This document shows positions 23,481 to 35,980 of a stretch of 64,000 bases of DNA, one piece after another. The stretch spans positions 37,556,001 through 37,620,000 of the forward strand of contig NC_072806.1 of assembly GCF_028583425.1 (NCBI RefSeq). Direction: 5' to 3'. The notes beneath the pieces were generated by a model. The model was given only the letters and a program-made list of their open reading frames with translations, was not told the origin of the DNA and searched no databases. The DNA comes from Eublepharis macularius. Taxonomy: Eukaryota > Chordata > Lepidosauria > Squamata > Eublepharidae. The position numbers were made by a program, and so were the translations under genes. Each line of letters opens with the position of its first letter. The stretch's first letter is position 1.

Positions 23481-24832
23481 TAGGAGGCAAAAACCTGTAG
23501 AGTGAATTATTGCCTCTTAAGCATCACTGAAAGGCCCCGAAGCCACACAGTTGTGCCTCTGTAGCTGACAAGGGAGCACTAAGGGGCCAGCGTATCAGGC
23601 ATTTTGTCCCATAGCCTGGCATCTTAACATAAATCCCACATGCCAAGTAATCCAGTGTTGGACAGTGTTGATACAAAACTGGGGAGAAATTTCCAGTCAT
23701 GATTCATTATGACATCTGCCTTAGCATATGGTGTATTACAGCAAGATGGATTCACAAAGTCTCTCTGTGAGAGAAAATGCTGGCTTCTTATTTAAAGGCA
23801 AACAGTTCCATGTGTGTTGAAAAGCTCATCCAAGTACATGTATTTAGATCAATTAGCTGTGCAGGAGTTCTCCACCCATTGCGGGGGGGATGGGACAACC
23901 TGTATGGGGAGGGTACTTTAAATAAAAAACACCACATGCAAAAACAGGTACACCACTCTGTATAGGGCCAACAGTTCAGTGACAATGCATCTGTGCGATA
24001 TATGGGGTTTCAATTATGTATTTGTCAGTAATCGCACTTTACTTACTTGGAAAAAGAACTTAGAACTTTCTGCTTAAAAGCAGAAAATGTGTGAAGGGGC
24101 ACCTTAACATGATGGTCAGACTAAAGACGGGCATGGCTAGAAGTCTACATTAGAAATCTGGATATCAAACCGTTGTGGGATACGATAATTAAGATGGCTG
24201 CACTGAAGAAGCCTTGTGGGTTGGGTGCTAAGGAAAAGCTCATTCCAGTGGAAAGCAAATGCTGGAGGAGAAATGAAGTCAAATATTCTCAAAATGGTAA
24301 AATATTTGTCGATTAATTCATCAAATGCATAGACATTTCTAAATACATCTTTCACAGGTCATACACCTAAAACAGTAACTCTAACCAATAAAATATTTTC
24401 CCCATGCAATGTGATGAATTTTTGCATCAAAATCCACAGAGTCCTGAAAAATCAACACAAATTATTTGGATTTTTCATTTGAGCCTTCCAAGAACACAGC
24501 TAGACTTTAATCCAAACCTCAGTGACAAGAATGCAGAACGTGGCTATCTAGAGATACCCTCTTCAGAGTAATGCCTGCAGTGCTCATTAGAACTAGGATT
24601 CCACTGACATTTATGAGGTCTGGATTAGGCTCTGGAAGAAAGCAATGCCCTTCAGAGACACCACAAAGTCAATACAAATCCTGGAGTTGAGTAAAAGGAT
24701 GGAGTGAAGTTTGGTAGCCAACCGTGGTGGAATGGCATGCAGGCCTCCTGCCACGCATCATTAAATATGTGATGATATCATTTTTATTATTTTTTGTTTT
24801 ACTTCCCCAAAGGAATGAAATTCTATACAAAC

Positions 24833-25009
24833 CTGGGCTCTTAAATTGATCCGGGCTGGGAAGGTGGTGGAGGGGGGAGTTACTCGCTGATGCAGGGTGC
24901 TCGCTACGAAGCATCTGAGCCACCCGAGGACCCATGGAACCATAATCCGCGTACGATAACGGAGCCCGTTGGTCACCGGGCGGAGAATAGAAACCGTAAT
25001 CGGGGATCC
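24833..25009 (-). CDS. MSI2: MSI2 cassette exon (59 codons, Tyr/Ser/Pro-rich)
   Basis: This 177-nt exon is flanked on the minus strand by an acceptor (GTATCTCCAG, then GG) and a donor (AGCCCAG, then GTTTGT). Both junctions are phase 1, so inclusion adds 59 residues and skipping leaves the frame intact. The peptide begins GIPDYGFYSPPGDQR, continues through SYADYGSMGP and AQMLRSEHPAS, and ends HLPSPDQFKSP. It is rich in Tyr, Ser and Pro with no domain I recognise, which fits an extension of the disordered Musashi C-terminal region. The donor is weak (GTTTGT), as expected for a regulated exon. The exon is GC- and CpG-rich inside an AT-rich intron, which supports coding constraint. It could be a lineage-restricted isoform exon. 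Similar segments are known to me from predicted Musashi long isoforms, but I cannot verify that here. Confidence 0.78.
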
Positions 25010-28000
25010 CTGGAGATACAGTGACTCTATCATTGTGTGATATTGGACTGATTCTTATTTTCAGTATCAAATTGTGCTTTTCTTTTAAAAGTTACAAGCA
25101 TGGAAACATAAAAAACAAATATAAAAAGTTGAGGAGTGAATGGACCAAGGTATGAATGCCCATACTTCAGGGTGCTTACTCAAGCCTGTATTGTATAGAG
25201 TCGTATTAAGCCTGGATTTGATAAACTCACCATCTGATTTACTAGGTTTTCATTTCCACAGCAGGAACAATGGAACATAAGAATTAAATACAGTGCCCTA
25301 CTGATTAAAACAACATGGAATACAATTTATTCTGAGAAGTGTGAAGAACCAACTAATGGAGCTAAAGCTAACCTGACAATGGCTACATGAATTCATCCAC
25401 TTAAGCTTTCTTTCTCCAAACCAATAAACAAAAAATAAATCCCACCCTCCACCCCCTACGTACACAAATGTGTAATTTTTGCATATATATGAAAATATAT
25501 ATACATACACATTCACAGAAAACTATGCATATAGAGCACTGCATGAGCACACAGATTCTCAAAGAGAGTGAAACAACCCCCTCCCTCACTTTACCTTAAC
25601 TGACCTAGATTGGCTTGTCATCCCAGTTCCTCCGAGATCCTCCTCCCCCCATTTTAGTATTGCATAGAGGCAAGGATCACCATCTTAGCACATAAACCTC
25701 ATTTTGTAACATATCTGGCCATCAAGCCTCAATGCACGGGACTAATGCTTAGTAGCGACTGCTTTAACTGGGGTGCTGGAAGATTTCAAGTATGCCCAGT
25801 CCGATGGTTTTGGGTCACAGCAAGTAAACAATGGACATTATTTCCATTAAAGATTTAACAAGCGAGTCCTGGAACACACAATGCCAAACTACTAGAAGAC
25901 ACGAAGCTGAACTACTCCTTTATTTCAACAAAAAAGCAAGCAGAATCCAGCCCACGTGACCACCGCACCCAATTTATTGGGATTTGAAAGGTTTCAGTTG
26001 TTCTTGTCTCAATTCATTACAAACAGGGAGTATGAACAGAACAGCAATCCCGCACAGGCTTTTTTGCCTCTATTTTTTAACAAACCAGACAAGAAGCTTA
26101 TTCCTTCAATCCAAGGAGTCTGAAGGCACATTTTACTCTAGCTGGTAAACGCAGAGGAAAGATTTGGTTATGCCTGCATGGCAAAGGCCCTTGCTGACAG
26201 AAAATGACCCAGCACTTGCAAACCAAAACATCCCTCCACATTTTTTATTACTTTCCCACTGAAATAAGAATGGGTCTGAACTTACAGTGAGAGAGGATAA
26301 AGTTAAAATTTTTTTTAAAAAGAAGGATTTTTACATTTAGCACCAAATTCATCATCAGAGGCTGAAAAATTCTCTCTCCATTACGAAAACAGAACAAAGA
26401 GCCTGCCAGAGAAGAATCCAGGAAAGGAAAAAAATAATTCACAGGAAATTTTTTCTATCCCAAATCTTTCAATACAAAGTTTTGTGGTAGATTCTCAAAC
26501 TTGAGATTCTCTCAGACTTGGTCTAGGCATTAAATTATTTACACCCCCCACCCCAGGTTAGAAAAGCTGCATGTTTGGAAGTAGGCACACAATGTGTGCC
26601 TTTGTAACTTGTGAATGATACATGTGGCAAAACTCTCAGAAGCTAGCCAAGCAGAATACATGTCTAAGAAACACCGACGCTTCTCTTCTGATTTTCCCAG
26701 TGCACATAATATGGAGAGGGACTTCGGCAGAACAACCCAGGCAGAATTCATTTCCATGCTAACTTTTATATTTGCTCATTGCCTTTGTTCTTTGGCCTTG
26801 CATAGCTTCTCTTGCCAACTGCATTAGCCATAGGGAGGCAACCCTGTATCTTCATGAAGACTGCTTCTCCAGGTTCAGGTAATTGCAAAGGGAGTTTCCG
26901 CACAGGTGGACATAAATAATTGGTCTCTGCTGAGGAGCTGCACACAATGGTGTCCTAGTTTCCAGGACCTCCGGGGGACTCTTTAAGAAGTTAGTGTTCC
27001 AACCTTAGCTTAGAACAATTTTAGCATGTGGAAACCCACCAAAATTAAGAGCGTTTCTCAGAAGCAATGCAGCCTGAGACCCTAGTTTACTTGTTAACCA
27101 TGTCTGGTTATGGACTACAATGCCGAAACGATTGATCTGGACCTCATGTATTGCTGCTATAGGTCAAAGGAAAACTCCAGGAAGGCTTTGTTTGCCAAAA
27201 TGTTCCAGGAATACAGGTTCTCCGTGACAACCTGCCGATCCAACTCCTGTCTCTTTCTCAGTCTTCCACTCTTCCCCCCACCCCATAAGCAGCCACACAC
27301 AATTTGGTAGTCATTTGCACCATCACTGTTTATGATAATAACCATGCGTGCTTGAAAGCAGCAGGAAATTTTCAATATAACTATCATTAAGACAAAACGC
27401 TTTAAATCAAAGCCATTACTGCTACTGAGAGTTAAAGCTCACAAGATTAGGCCGCCTTTTATCTTTATGAAAAATTCATAGAACAAGCTGCCAAACATCA
27501 TCTTCCTGCTCAAGAGAGTAAATGATATAATAATATTTAATGCTGCCGATACAGATGAAAGTGGAAACGGAAGCTGCACACAGTAAAATGTATATTAGGA
27601 GGACCCTGTTGAACAAGAAGCTTTGACACTCAACACAAATACCAGTGGACATCAGAACAAGCGGGGGGGGGGGGGGAAGAGGGCTTGTTTGCCCATCTCT
27701 TACATTTTACAGACCAACAGGTGTTGGTGTGTTCAATGTTTAATAGCTAAACTAATTATTTCCTAAGACTGCAGATTTGCAAGTTCCTAAGTAATATTCC
27801 GTTAAAAGGAGCCCTGCAAGCCAAATACATGCCAGGCAGCAACTAGCCACTGAGACAGGAATAGCTCAAGGTAAGTTAAGAACACAGCTATGAATTCTCC
27901 TTGTGACCGGAACCAGATGGCCCAAGGAACCATCCCTGCATCATTTCTTGCTATAAAGCTATCAAGAGTCTTCGGTCTAGGCAATTCGCTTTGAAAAGCT

Positions 28001-28527
28001 GCACGGCCTGTTGAACAGGCAGGCGAGCTGCTCAGTGCCCCTGTTTGAAGTACTTGTATCTTAAGTGGTAAGGGGCGCTGCATCTGGGCTGCTGGTAACT
28101 AGTCTGCCTTTTTTTAAATTGCGCAGAAGTTGGTGATGGAGTCTTATTTGAATTATCTTCATGTGTTGTGGATGCTGGCCAGTGTATTTTCTCTAACAGC
28201 CCATGCAAGTAGAGCTGGAAGTTTGCATACTTGCTTCTTTCTCTGTTGTAAATAAAAGATATAAAAATTTACAGCAAGAGGGCTTTACTTTTGTGAAGTA
28301 TGCACAAAACCAGGTCCTGTCTGAATGCTTGAGGGGCACCCAACCTTCAACTTCCCTACTGGTTTCTCTGGCACTCACTGTCCTTCGAATTCTGCCCACG
28401 TGTTTTCTGTTTGAGCATAGTTTCTCCCATCAGGAAAAGGTGGGCGTTATGCAAAAATGCTTGTAGATTTGATTTACATTTTTTTCTCTGGAACACCAGT
28501 AGGCCAACTTCTAATGGACAAGCTACT

Positions 28528-28621
28528 TGCCTGCTCATTCTAGGATTCTCCGAAGGACTATTACTAGATGAAGCGGACCTTGGTCTGATCCATCAAGACT
28601 CTTCTTATGTCCTTATGTAAG
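28528..28621 (+). mobile_element. CR1 LINE 3'-terminal scrap
   Basis: GGACCTTGGTCTGATCCATC and CTCTTCTTATGTCCTTATG are the end of a CR1 3'UTR with its terminal octamer-like repeat. Confidence 0.75.
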
Positions 28622-28679
28622 AGTGTATAACTCACTTAACTATCCTTAAGACATAAAAAGAAAACCATGTTGCCAACGA

Positions 28680-29150
28680 CTCACTTCTTATCCCTGCACA
28701 TGCGCAGTATGCGGGAATAAGAAGTGAGTGAAGGTAAAACGGTCTGCCTCCCCACAGCCACCTCCAGGCCTCCAGAGGCCTGTAAAGGCCCTGCATGGCT
28801 GCAAGAAGGCACCTGGGCAGGGAGAAGGTGGGCGAACCGCCACTTTCTCCCTGCCCAGCTGATCTGCAGGTAAGGGGGGTGGCGGCGGCGGAGGGAGGCC
28901 GCCCGCCCGCCCACTGCTTAGCTGGGCAGGGCTCCCTCCTCACACAGCTTTCCCGCTGCCTCCGCCAACTGCAGGATCATGCTACTCCTCCCCGCTGGCT
29001 CTGCGGCCCTCAGAGGCCTGTCTGGGGAGCCAGCAGGCAGCTGCAGCGTGGGGGGCTCCCTCCTGCATGGCCTTCCTGCTGCCGCTGCTGGCTGTGAGAC
29101 CTTGGGAGGGCTACGCTGGCACGGCCCTTCCAAAGCCCTGCTGCTAGAGC
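28680..29150. repeat. GC-rich block with small hairpin
   Basis: A hairpin at 28680-28730 pairs CTCACTTCTTATCCCTGC with its near inverse around a 13-nt loop. GC-rich sequence of CCTGCCCAGC type follows, ending CTAGAGCCCATTGTATTTG. A similar end (CTAGCAATAAAGCCCATTGT) opens the GC-rich block at 61884. I see no plausible gene; the ORFs are composition artefacts. Confidence 0.45.
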
Positions 29151-29827
29151 CCATTGTATTTGTTTTTACAACAGGTTCTATTGCTTGTATCTTAGCAATT
29201 AAGAGTTCCTAATAATGCACTCTTTTGCTTTGGAATAAAAAAGTAGACCACACAAGATACTAACCAGCCTTCCTCTGTGTTTAAATACAATGACCTATCC
29301 TCAGGAATTCATGACGTACTATATTTCTTCCTACATGGAACTCAAAGCAAAAGACATAGAGGGTTCTTATACAGCATCCCAAGTTAGGCACTGACCAGAC
29401 ACACATCAGCTTAATTTCAGCGGAGGTTGCTGTGCCATACATACTGCGAGATCAGACTGGCTTTTGTAAAGTATCTGGAAACTATAACAGGTTCAGAACA
29501 AGGCAGCCAGAACGTTAGCGGGAGCATACAAATGCCCCCACTTGGTATGATCCTCCTGACCTGCAAGGGTACCAAGTGTCAGAATACATTGCTCGTCCTT
29601 CAGCTCTTCTGTGTGACTTTATTGCTCGTGCATTGTGGTGTTCTGCCTGTTTGTTTTAACTCATAATCTCTGTTTAACTGATTGTTATCAGTATTCTTGG
29701 GGAGTTCCCAAAATCTAAAGTTGTGATATAAAAACATTCATAATAGTAAACAAATATGGCAAAGAAAAAGCTGGTGCTGGCCTTCCAAAGTACAGTCCCA
29801 ACCAGCATGCACCTACCGCTAGAGATA

Positions 29828-29976
29828 GGTCAAGGTGGGTAGCCCTGTTAGTCTGTCTACAGCAGCAGAAAAGAGCAAGAGTCCAGCTGTGACTCATGAA
29901 AGCTCACACCCTACCACAAACTTCGTTAGTCTTATAGATGCTATGGGACTCTTGCTCTTTTCTATTGGTACAGCTA
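29828..29976. repeat. Dispersed fold-back repeat
   Basis: It opens GGTAGCCCTGTTAGTCTGTC and AAAAGAGCAAGAGTCCAG and closes with the inverse GGGACTCTTGCTCTTTTC, so the ends pair over roughly 20 bases. Same family as 51335-51531. Confidence 0.7.
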
Positions 29977-30596
29977 GAGAGATGCTGAAGCAAATCTGCA
30001 CGTACTTCCTGAACATCAGTGACACCCATGTGACTAGTTTCTTGTACATTCCTTTCTTACCAAGGGATGAGTTCATCACTTCCATAAGCCATACACATTG
30101 GGGGGCGGGATCCCCAATGTATTGCATCCAAGCTGAACAGGACCTAAAAGCCACCAGCTGTCCCGTCTGTGCCAAGGAAGTCTGTCTGCAATTCCCAGAG
30201 AGGATTAAAAACTTGAAGGTGGACTGTACTATTTTGCTATAGTCTAACAGGGGCAGGGAGGCTCTTGTGGGGGATGCAGAAAGAAATGTGTGACGTCAGA
30301 GCGTTAGCTGTCTCACCATGTATTGCAACAATATTTACCGGCCACAGTCAACATTCATATACTGCAATCCTATGTAGAGTTTCTCCAGTCTAAGCCACTG
30401 ATTTCTATGAGACTAAAGGAACGCTGCACAGGGTTGCACTTAGAGCTTCTTAAAATGTGCTACAGCAAGGATGGGCAACTTGTTCCATGCAAGGGCCGCA
30501 TGAGAAATAAATCATGAGGTGAAGGGATGCAGACTTGGCTGCAGGTAATTAATATACTCAGTATATCTATTTCTGAGCCTCGCCATACAGGATATT

Positions 30597-30930
30597 TTCA
30601 GGTGGATAGCTATGTTAATCTGCTGTAGATGAGCAATGTTAAAGACAGGGCTTTTTTTCTGGGAAAAGAGGTGGTGGAACTCAGTGGGTTGCCCTCTGAG
30701 AAAATGGTCACATGGCTGGTGGCCCCGCCCCCTGATCTCCAGACAGAGGGGAGTTTTGATTGCCCTCCACGCCGCTCAGCGGTGTGGAGGGCAATCGAAA
30801 CTCCCCTCTGTCTGGAGATCGGGGGCGGGGCCACCAGCCATGTGACCATTTTCAAGAGGTTCCAGAACTCCGTTCCACCGCGTTCCTGCTGAAAAAAAGC
30901 CCTGGTTAAAGATCAACAATTATTTGATCC
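30597..30930. repeat. Fold-back repeat fragment split by a MITE
   Basis: The left part (GGTGGATAGCTATGTTAATC) and the right part (GTTAAAGATCAACAATTATT) look like the family sequence continuing across the MITE at 30646-30904. The nesting shows that the MITE inserted later. Confidence 0.55.
30646..30904. mobile_element. hAT-type MITE, family 1, copy 3 (inverted)
   Basis: It starts CAGGGCTTTTTTTCTGGG and ends GCTGAAAAAAAGCCCTG, the reverse orientation of copies 1 and 2. Perfect 8-bp target duplications GTTAAAGA lie at 30638-30645 and 30905-30912. The central inverted repeat includes GATTGCCCTCC and its complement. Confidence 0.95.
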
Positions 30931-31321
30931 AGGTATTTAACCCTCTGGTCCTCACAGCTGTTTACACTGTAAATAATTTGAATGTCTTCTTAGCCTTCAC
31001 CATGGAGCAAAGTTCTGCTGTAGTTCATCCTTCCCTCATACCTTATAATGTATCCCACCCTTGCTTTCTTCTAAAAGAAAACCTACGTCATTACTGGGTC
31101 AGTTCTAAAATATTATTCACAAATAGATCTGCAAACCACAAGTGGGCAGGCAGGAAGGAAACAAATGCGGTTTGCTTCAGCTATGAGGCTAATCTGGAAT
31201 GGCAGTTCCTTGATGGTGAGGGGGCTCTTTCCTCTCTTCACATATTGGAGATATTTAAATGCTCCAGGAAGCAGAACAAGGAATAACCATGTATCTGTTC
31301 TACATACCCAGCATCATCCCT

Positions 31322-31370
31322 CCCCATTCGTGGGGAGGGTGGAATATAAATGGAATAAATCAATCCAGAA
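31322..31370 (+). repeat. LINE/SINE 3' tail scrap
   Basis: GGGGAGGGTGGAATATAAAT followed by AATAAATCAAT has the form of an L2-type or SINE 3' tail. Confidence 0.45.
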
Positions 31371-32976
31371 CAGTGCCTCAATGCTAGGTTGTGTCTGTAT
31401 TACTGACAGGCCGATTTTACTGATGAACAGTAACAACCAAGCCTCCAAAGTATCCAAAGTCACCTGCTGGGAAGCACTACTCTAAGGCATGAGCAGGATG
31501 GATGCATAATTTTTATGCTGGAGATGGCTTTTCAGGGAAATGTTAGAAGACTTGGCCTAAATATTCAGGATATGCTGCTGACTAATTCTTTGGTTTGAGA
31601 TTCTTTCACTGCAGCATTGGCCAGGTGGCCTGGAGAAGATCCATGCTGATTTGGCAATTTATAGTCATATGGTAGGAAGGTCATTTTTTTAAGCAGCATT
31701 AAAAAAAAAAGTGGTATGGAATGATGAACTGCTAAGAACATACTGTAGATCTGATGATCCTTTCAAATCTCACCAAACAGTGAACTCTTGCTGACCTCAG
31801 ACAGACCCATTTTGAGAACTCCCAACTTCAATAACAGATCAAAACCTTTGTGATAGTACTGCACAAGATGTGGTGGAAGAGATCTCATGGGCAGTAAATC
31901 AGACTAAACGACTGCATAAAGCATTAGGACTTTCTAAGTATTTCTAAGCACAAAGTATCTGAATCAATGAAGGGCACAATGAAGGAAGTCTAAAGGCAGT
32001 GATACAACAAGATTCCTTCTTTCCCTTTAAAGTTGTCAAAAGCTAAATATACCTTTTGTGCTCCTCTCTCTTCCTCTCTAATAATCAGGTGGTGGTCTTT
32101 CTACATCAGAACTCTCTGCTAGCCAGTAAAGATTAAGATGAAAAATTGTCCTAAAGCAATTTCTTGAATAGGTGCATGCAATATCACAAGAAGACTATCT
32201 ATATACCTAACTGAAAGCACTCTTTGAAGGTTCTCTCCACAAGGCCTCTTTAGAAACTTGTCCATATCTGGGGTTTTATAAAAATAAATGCCAAACAGCA
32301 GCATATGGTATACTATCATTGGAGGGCAAAGGTTGTAGGTAAAGCATAGCAAAACCTTCATAATGCATCATTTAAAGTGCTTAATCTTCTGTAGCCTCAC
32401 ATCTCTAAATCCAAGCACTGTGAGTACTCACATTGGTAGCTGCTGGTGAATGATATTGACCCAAATATGTTGGAAATAACAACGGTGCTCTTTCACAAGG
32501 CAAAAAAAGAAGAAGAAGGGAGTTTAGAGTCTGAAGAAAAGGTTAGAACATTCCTCCACAAACTTCAGAACATATTGATTGCTTCAGGTATCAGGGTAAC
32601 ATACCCACAAGGGGTGTTAAAGATAGCCCAGAGATTCCACATGCAGCTGTATTCACAGAAAGTCTCAAAAGACCACTGGATACTTTGGGAGAAGTTAAAT
32701 CCCCCTGGCTGGTATCAAACAACTGTAAACCTCCTGGCTTATGCATCCTATATTCTGGAACATAGGTGCCGCTTCATAGCAAATAAGCAAGATTAAATTG
32801 CAGTAAAATCAACGTGACTCAAATGTGCAAAGGACTGCACCACAGTTTAGCAACAGCTTCCTCTTGAGTAAAAACGTCACACACTTATTCCTATACATAA
32901 CATGACCAGAAAAGTGTGCACGTGTTGCCAGTCGCACTTGTAGCATAACAGGAACACATCAAGAGGATGTGAGGGA

Positions 32977-33150
32977 CTCATATGACACTGCCTTATAACA
33001 ATTTGGATCATCAGTCCCTCCAGGTCACTACTTTCTACTCGGACTGGGAACAATTTTCCAAGGTCTTGAACAGACACTCCTATCTAGAGTTGTCAGGAAT
33101 TGAACCTAGGAGGTTCTGCATGCAAAACATGTGCTCTGCCATGGAACCGC
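32977..33150 (-). mobile_element. tRNA-like SINE, antisense
   Basis: The reverse strand carries a B-box-like GGTTCAATTCCTGAC next to GCATGCAGAACCTCCTA, then a body whose antisense reads ATGACACTGCCTTATAACA. This matches a common squamate SINE. It is diverged. Confidence 0.65.
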
Positions 33151-34404
33151 AACCAACAGGTTTGTGGAGAAAGATTTGCAGAGACTGGATTCAGGACCAT
33201 GAATGCCCAAGGTATGCAAAAGATTTGGGTTGGCAGGATGAGAAGAGATATATATGGAAAAGGCGCTCTTGTGGCTAGCAGGAAGTCTGCATGTTAAAAG
33301 CCTTTGCAGAAATTCTACACTAATGTTTAGTGAAAATGGCCAGAAATATTCAAGTTGCATCTAAAGTTGTGAAGGCTTGGCGTGGGGGGACAGAAAAATG
33401 TTGCGGGAAATGTTTTTTCAAGGCCTCGTTTTCAATTTTTCCAGGGGAAAAACTGGAAATTTCAGGGAGTACTGAAAAAGAAACTCCCATGAAATATTTT
33501 CTCTTTTAGAATGGGCGAAAGACTTTTAAAGACAAGGTGAGTATGCTGTAGTCATATACCGCTCTTAAATCCAAGATGCATTTCTGCACCTAGAAGGTGT
33601 GAAAACAGAAACGCTTATTTCAATCCTTGTAAACCTCGAGTTTTCCAAAGAGCTGAAGGAGGATAAAAATGAAGGCTCAGAACCAGAAGTGTCAGAATCT
33701 GACTCCGATTAGAGACTTCAGGTCCCGATACTTTTTTAAAAAGAGTGACAAATTTTGTACATAATTAAAACACTATAATGTGTTTGCTGATAATACACTA
33801 CTGAATAGTTCAATACTTTAACGTTATGAATTTTAACTACACATCAAAATATGCTCTTAGTTTTATCGTGTGTGACCCTTCTGATCAAATAATGTATTTT
33901 ATGTTATTTCACACAAAGCTGGTGTTTTCTGTTTAACTCCTATTTTTTCTCCTTTTTAGACAGCAAAAAATAAGATACTAAGGCGTTTATAACTTTTAAA
34001 TCCCATAAATAATGTCAAATATTGCAATTTTATATATTAAGTAAATTATAAAGGATGAATTTTATGTTGTTAAAGCAGTAAAAATAGTTTAGGTTTGATG
34101 GAACAGTAAGTATTGTGTATATTTCAATTTCCCCCCAATCTCCATTTTCCCTCCCCAAAAGGGTAGTGAGTCCCCCCCCCCCGTGGCTTCTGAATATCCA
34201 GAAATTTTACATATTTAGCTGCATCAAATTTCTTATGTAAGTGCTAATAGCTCTGTCAAGTCCAGTGTACAAGGGTTTGCGCCAAGGACAGAATGAAAAG
34301 TCAGAAAGGGCAGAAAAAAATGGTTTCAGGCTTATGTGTGCACATCATGAGCCTCTGAAATTGGACCTGTGTATATAATTATCGTGAGTTTCAGGGGGCA
34401 GTTT

Positions 34405-34535
34405 TACTGGTCTGCAGCAGAACAGCAAGATTCAAGTCCAGTAGCACTAGATGGCACCTTAAAGCCCAACTGTATTTCCTGGGTATAAGCTTTTGAGGGT
34501 TAAAACTCCCTCTGTCAGATACTCTTCACCAGGTA
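34405..34535. repeat. Fold-back repeat fragment
   Basis: AAGTCCAGTAGCACTAGATG, GGCACCTTAAAGCCCAACTG and CTCCCTCTGTCAGATACTCT follow the order seen in the dispersed fold-back family (19322, 29828, 51335). Confidence 0.6.
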
Positions 34536-34849
34536 TCTGATGGATGATTATGTAATTCTCAAGAGAACTGACAATAAAAAGTACTTTGTGTTTTCCAAAT
34601 CACAATGTATACAGTCTAAGGAAATTACTGTTTTGCATTACTAAAAAATTGTGGTATTAAGGCAGCTTCTTCTAATCCACTTGACTGGTCGCAGGCTGAC
34701 TGGGCTTCCAGTGGTGGGTAGCCATTACAGGCCATAAATATATTAACAGCGACTGCATCTGACAGCTGTTTAAACTCAGTTTAAACTTGAACATTGGTAA
34801 AGGACCATCAACAAGAAACTGGGGTCACATTAACAAATACAATTTAAAA

Positions 34850-35290
34850 CCACACAATAAAATATATTGAAAGCATCTCTTCCAAGCCTCACAATTGCTT
34901 GCGGTGGCAAATAAATACATTTCTCATATGAGCTATGATGTTTCATGAGTGATCAATATTTATAGCTTATTCTAAGTTTCCCGTTGCAATTTAAGCAGCG
35001 CCTCTCTTACAGAGGGAGGGGCGGCATCATTGCACAGAGGCCAAGCAAAGCTCCACTAAGAGAAGCTGCAATCAGGGAGCCGGTTCTCCTTGCAGCATTT
35101 GACAAAAGAGTTCCACTTGAGGAGCTCATCTTTAATCATTATAAAAGCACAGAAGTTTAATCCATTTTTGATGTAAGTGCTAATAGCTCTGTGTCCTTGA
35201 AGTTCAAAGTGGTCTTCCAGCATGTCACTAATTAGCCAAGCAAGCAGACAGTCCGCTCCCTCTCATGTTTCTAATTAGATCCTTAACAAC
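34850..35290. promoter_or_regulatory. Candidate conserved noncoding element
   Basis: Complex, repeat-free sequence in a repeat-rich intron. It contains two palindromic homeodomain-type sites CTAATTAG at 35228-35235 and 35271-35278, an AT-rich core (ATCAATATTTATAGC) and a 22-bp segment (35171-35192) repeated exactly at 34235-34256. MSI2 introns in vertebrates hold many conserved enhancers. Conservation is inferred, not measured. Confidence 0.4.
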
Positions 35291-35399
35291 AAACAAATGT
35301 CGACCTTACAAATTCTGTGCTACATTTCCCCCCATTTTTTAAATTTTTTGGGGGTGGATCATTCCCACCCAGAAAACCCGTATTTTGATATTTCATGCA

Positions 35400-35980
35400 C
35401 AATGAGACAACATGGCCAGCAAGGCTGACGCATCCATGGAGGCAGGTCCGGCAGCCGCCTTGAGTGCTGAGGTGCCGGAGGAGGTGCCAGGGGCAGGGGT
35501 GTATGTCACGGAGCTCGTGGCGGCAGCGCTGGTGGCTGAGCGGGAGGGGTGAGAAGTCGCCTGTGTACCGCCCCGGCCGCCTGTTGTGCCTAGCCCGCAG
35601 CTGTTGCGCCCGGCCGGGAGCGTGTGCTGGCAGTGGCAGCGCAGGGCAGTCTAAGCGGGCAGCCTCCCAGCCCTCCTGCTCAGTTGCCCCATGCTGCCGC
35701 CGCCTGCACACAGCTGCAGGCCAGGCGGGGCAGGTGGCCGAGGCAGCACGGGGCAACTGAGCGGGAGGGCTGGGAAGCCACCTGTGCACCATCCCAGCAG
35801 CCTGCCACGCCAATGGGGCCAGCTCACAGCGGTGTGCTGCATGATGACATCACACACAGTGATGTCATCACACAGCCCAGGTACGTGCGCACTTTGCGCG
35901 TGCGTGTGGGGGCGGCAACAGCCCCGAAGCTGCCCCCGGCCTCAGGCACCAGAAACTCTGACACCAGCCCTGATGGATAG
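35400..35980. repeat. GC-rich dispersed element
   Basis: Very GC- and CpG-rich, with repeated GGCAGCCTCCCAGCCC-type segments in both orientations (arms near 35640-35680 and 35755-35800) and a TGATGACATCA/TGATGTCATCA palindrome at 35842-35870. Long ORFs over it run in several frames and match nothing I know. A CpG-island promoter is an alternative, but inverted internal repeats and related blocks elsewhere favour a mobile element. Confidence 0.5.

Larger units (their letters stand above)
11055..24832 (-). other. MSI2 intron upstream of the penultimate coding exon
   Basis: It runs from the GTTTGT donor of the cassette exon to the CACACCAG acceptor. The stretches 11060-12725, 13385-14999, 15350-16140, 18430-19320, 19760-20725, 20930-21800, 22055-23100 and 23480-24830 show no gene or clear repeat beyond short scraps. 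The named repeats between them are listed separately. Confidence 0.85.

Noticed and set aside
35283..35813. 176-codon minus-strand ORF rich in Ala, Arg and Pro
   Set aside because: It lies in a GC-rich repeat where several frames are open at once; no protein family is recognised.
35400..35980. CpG-island promoter of a new gene
   Set aside because: Internal inverted repeats and similar blocks elsewhere in the window favour a GC-rich mobile element; no first exon or splice donor is convincing. RNA start-site data could reverse this.
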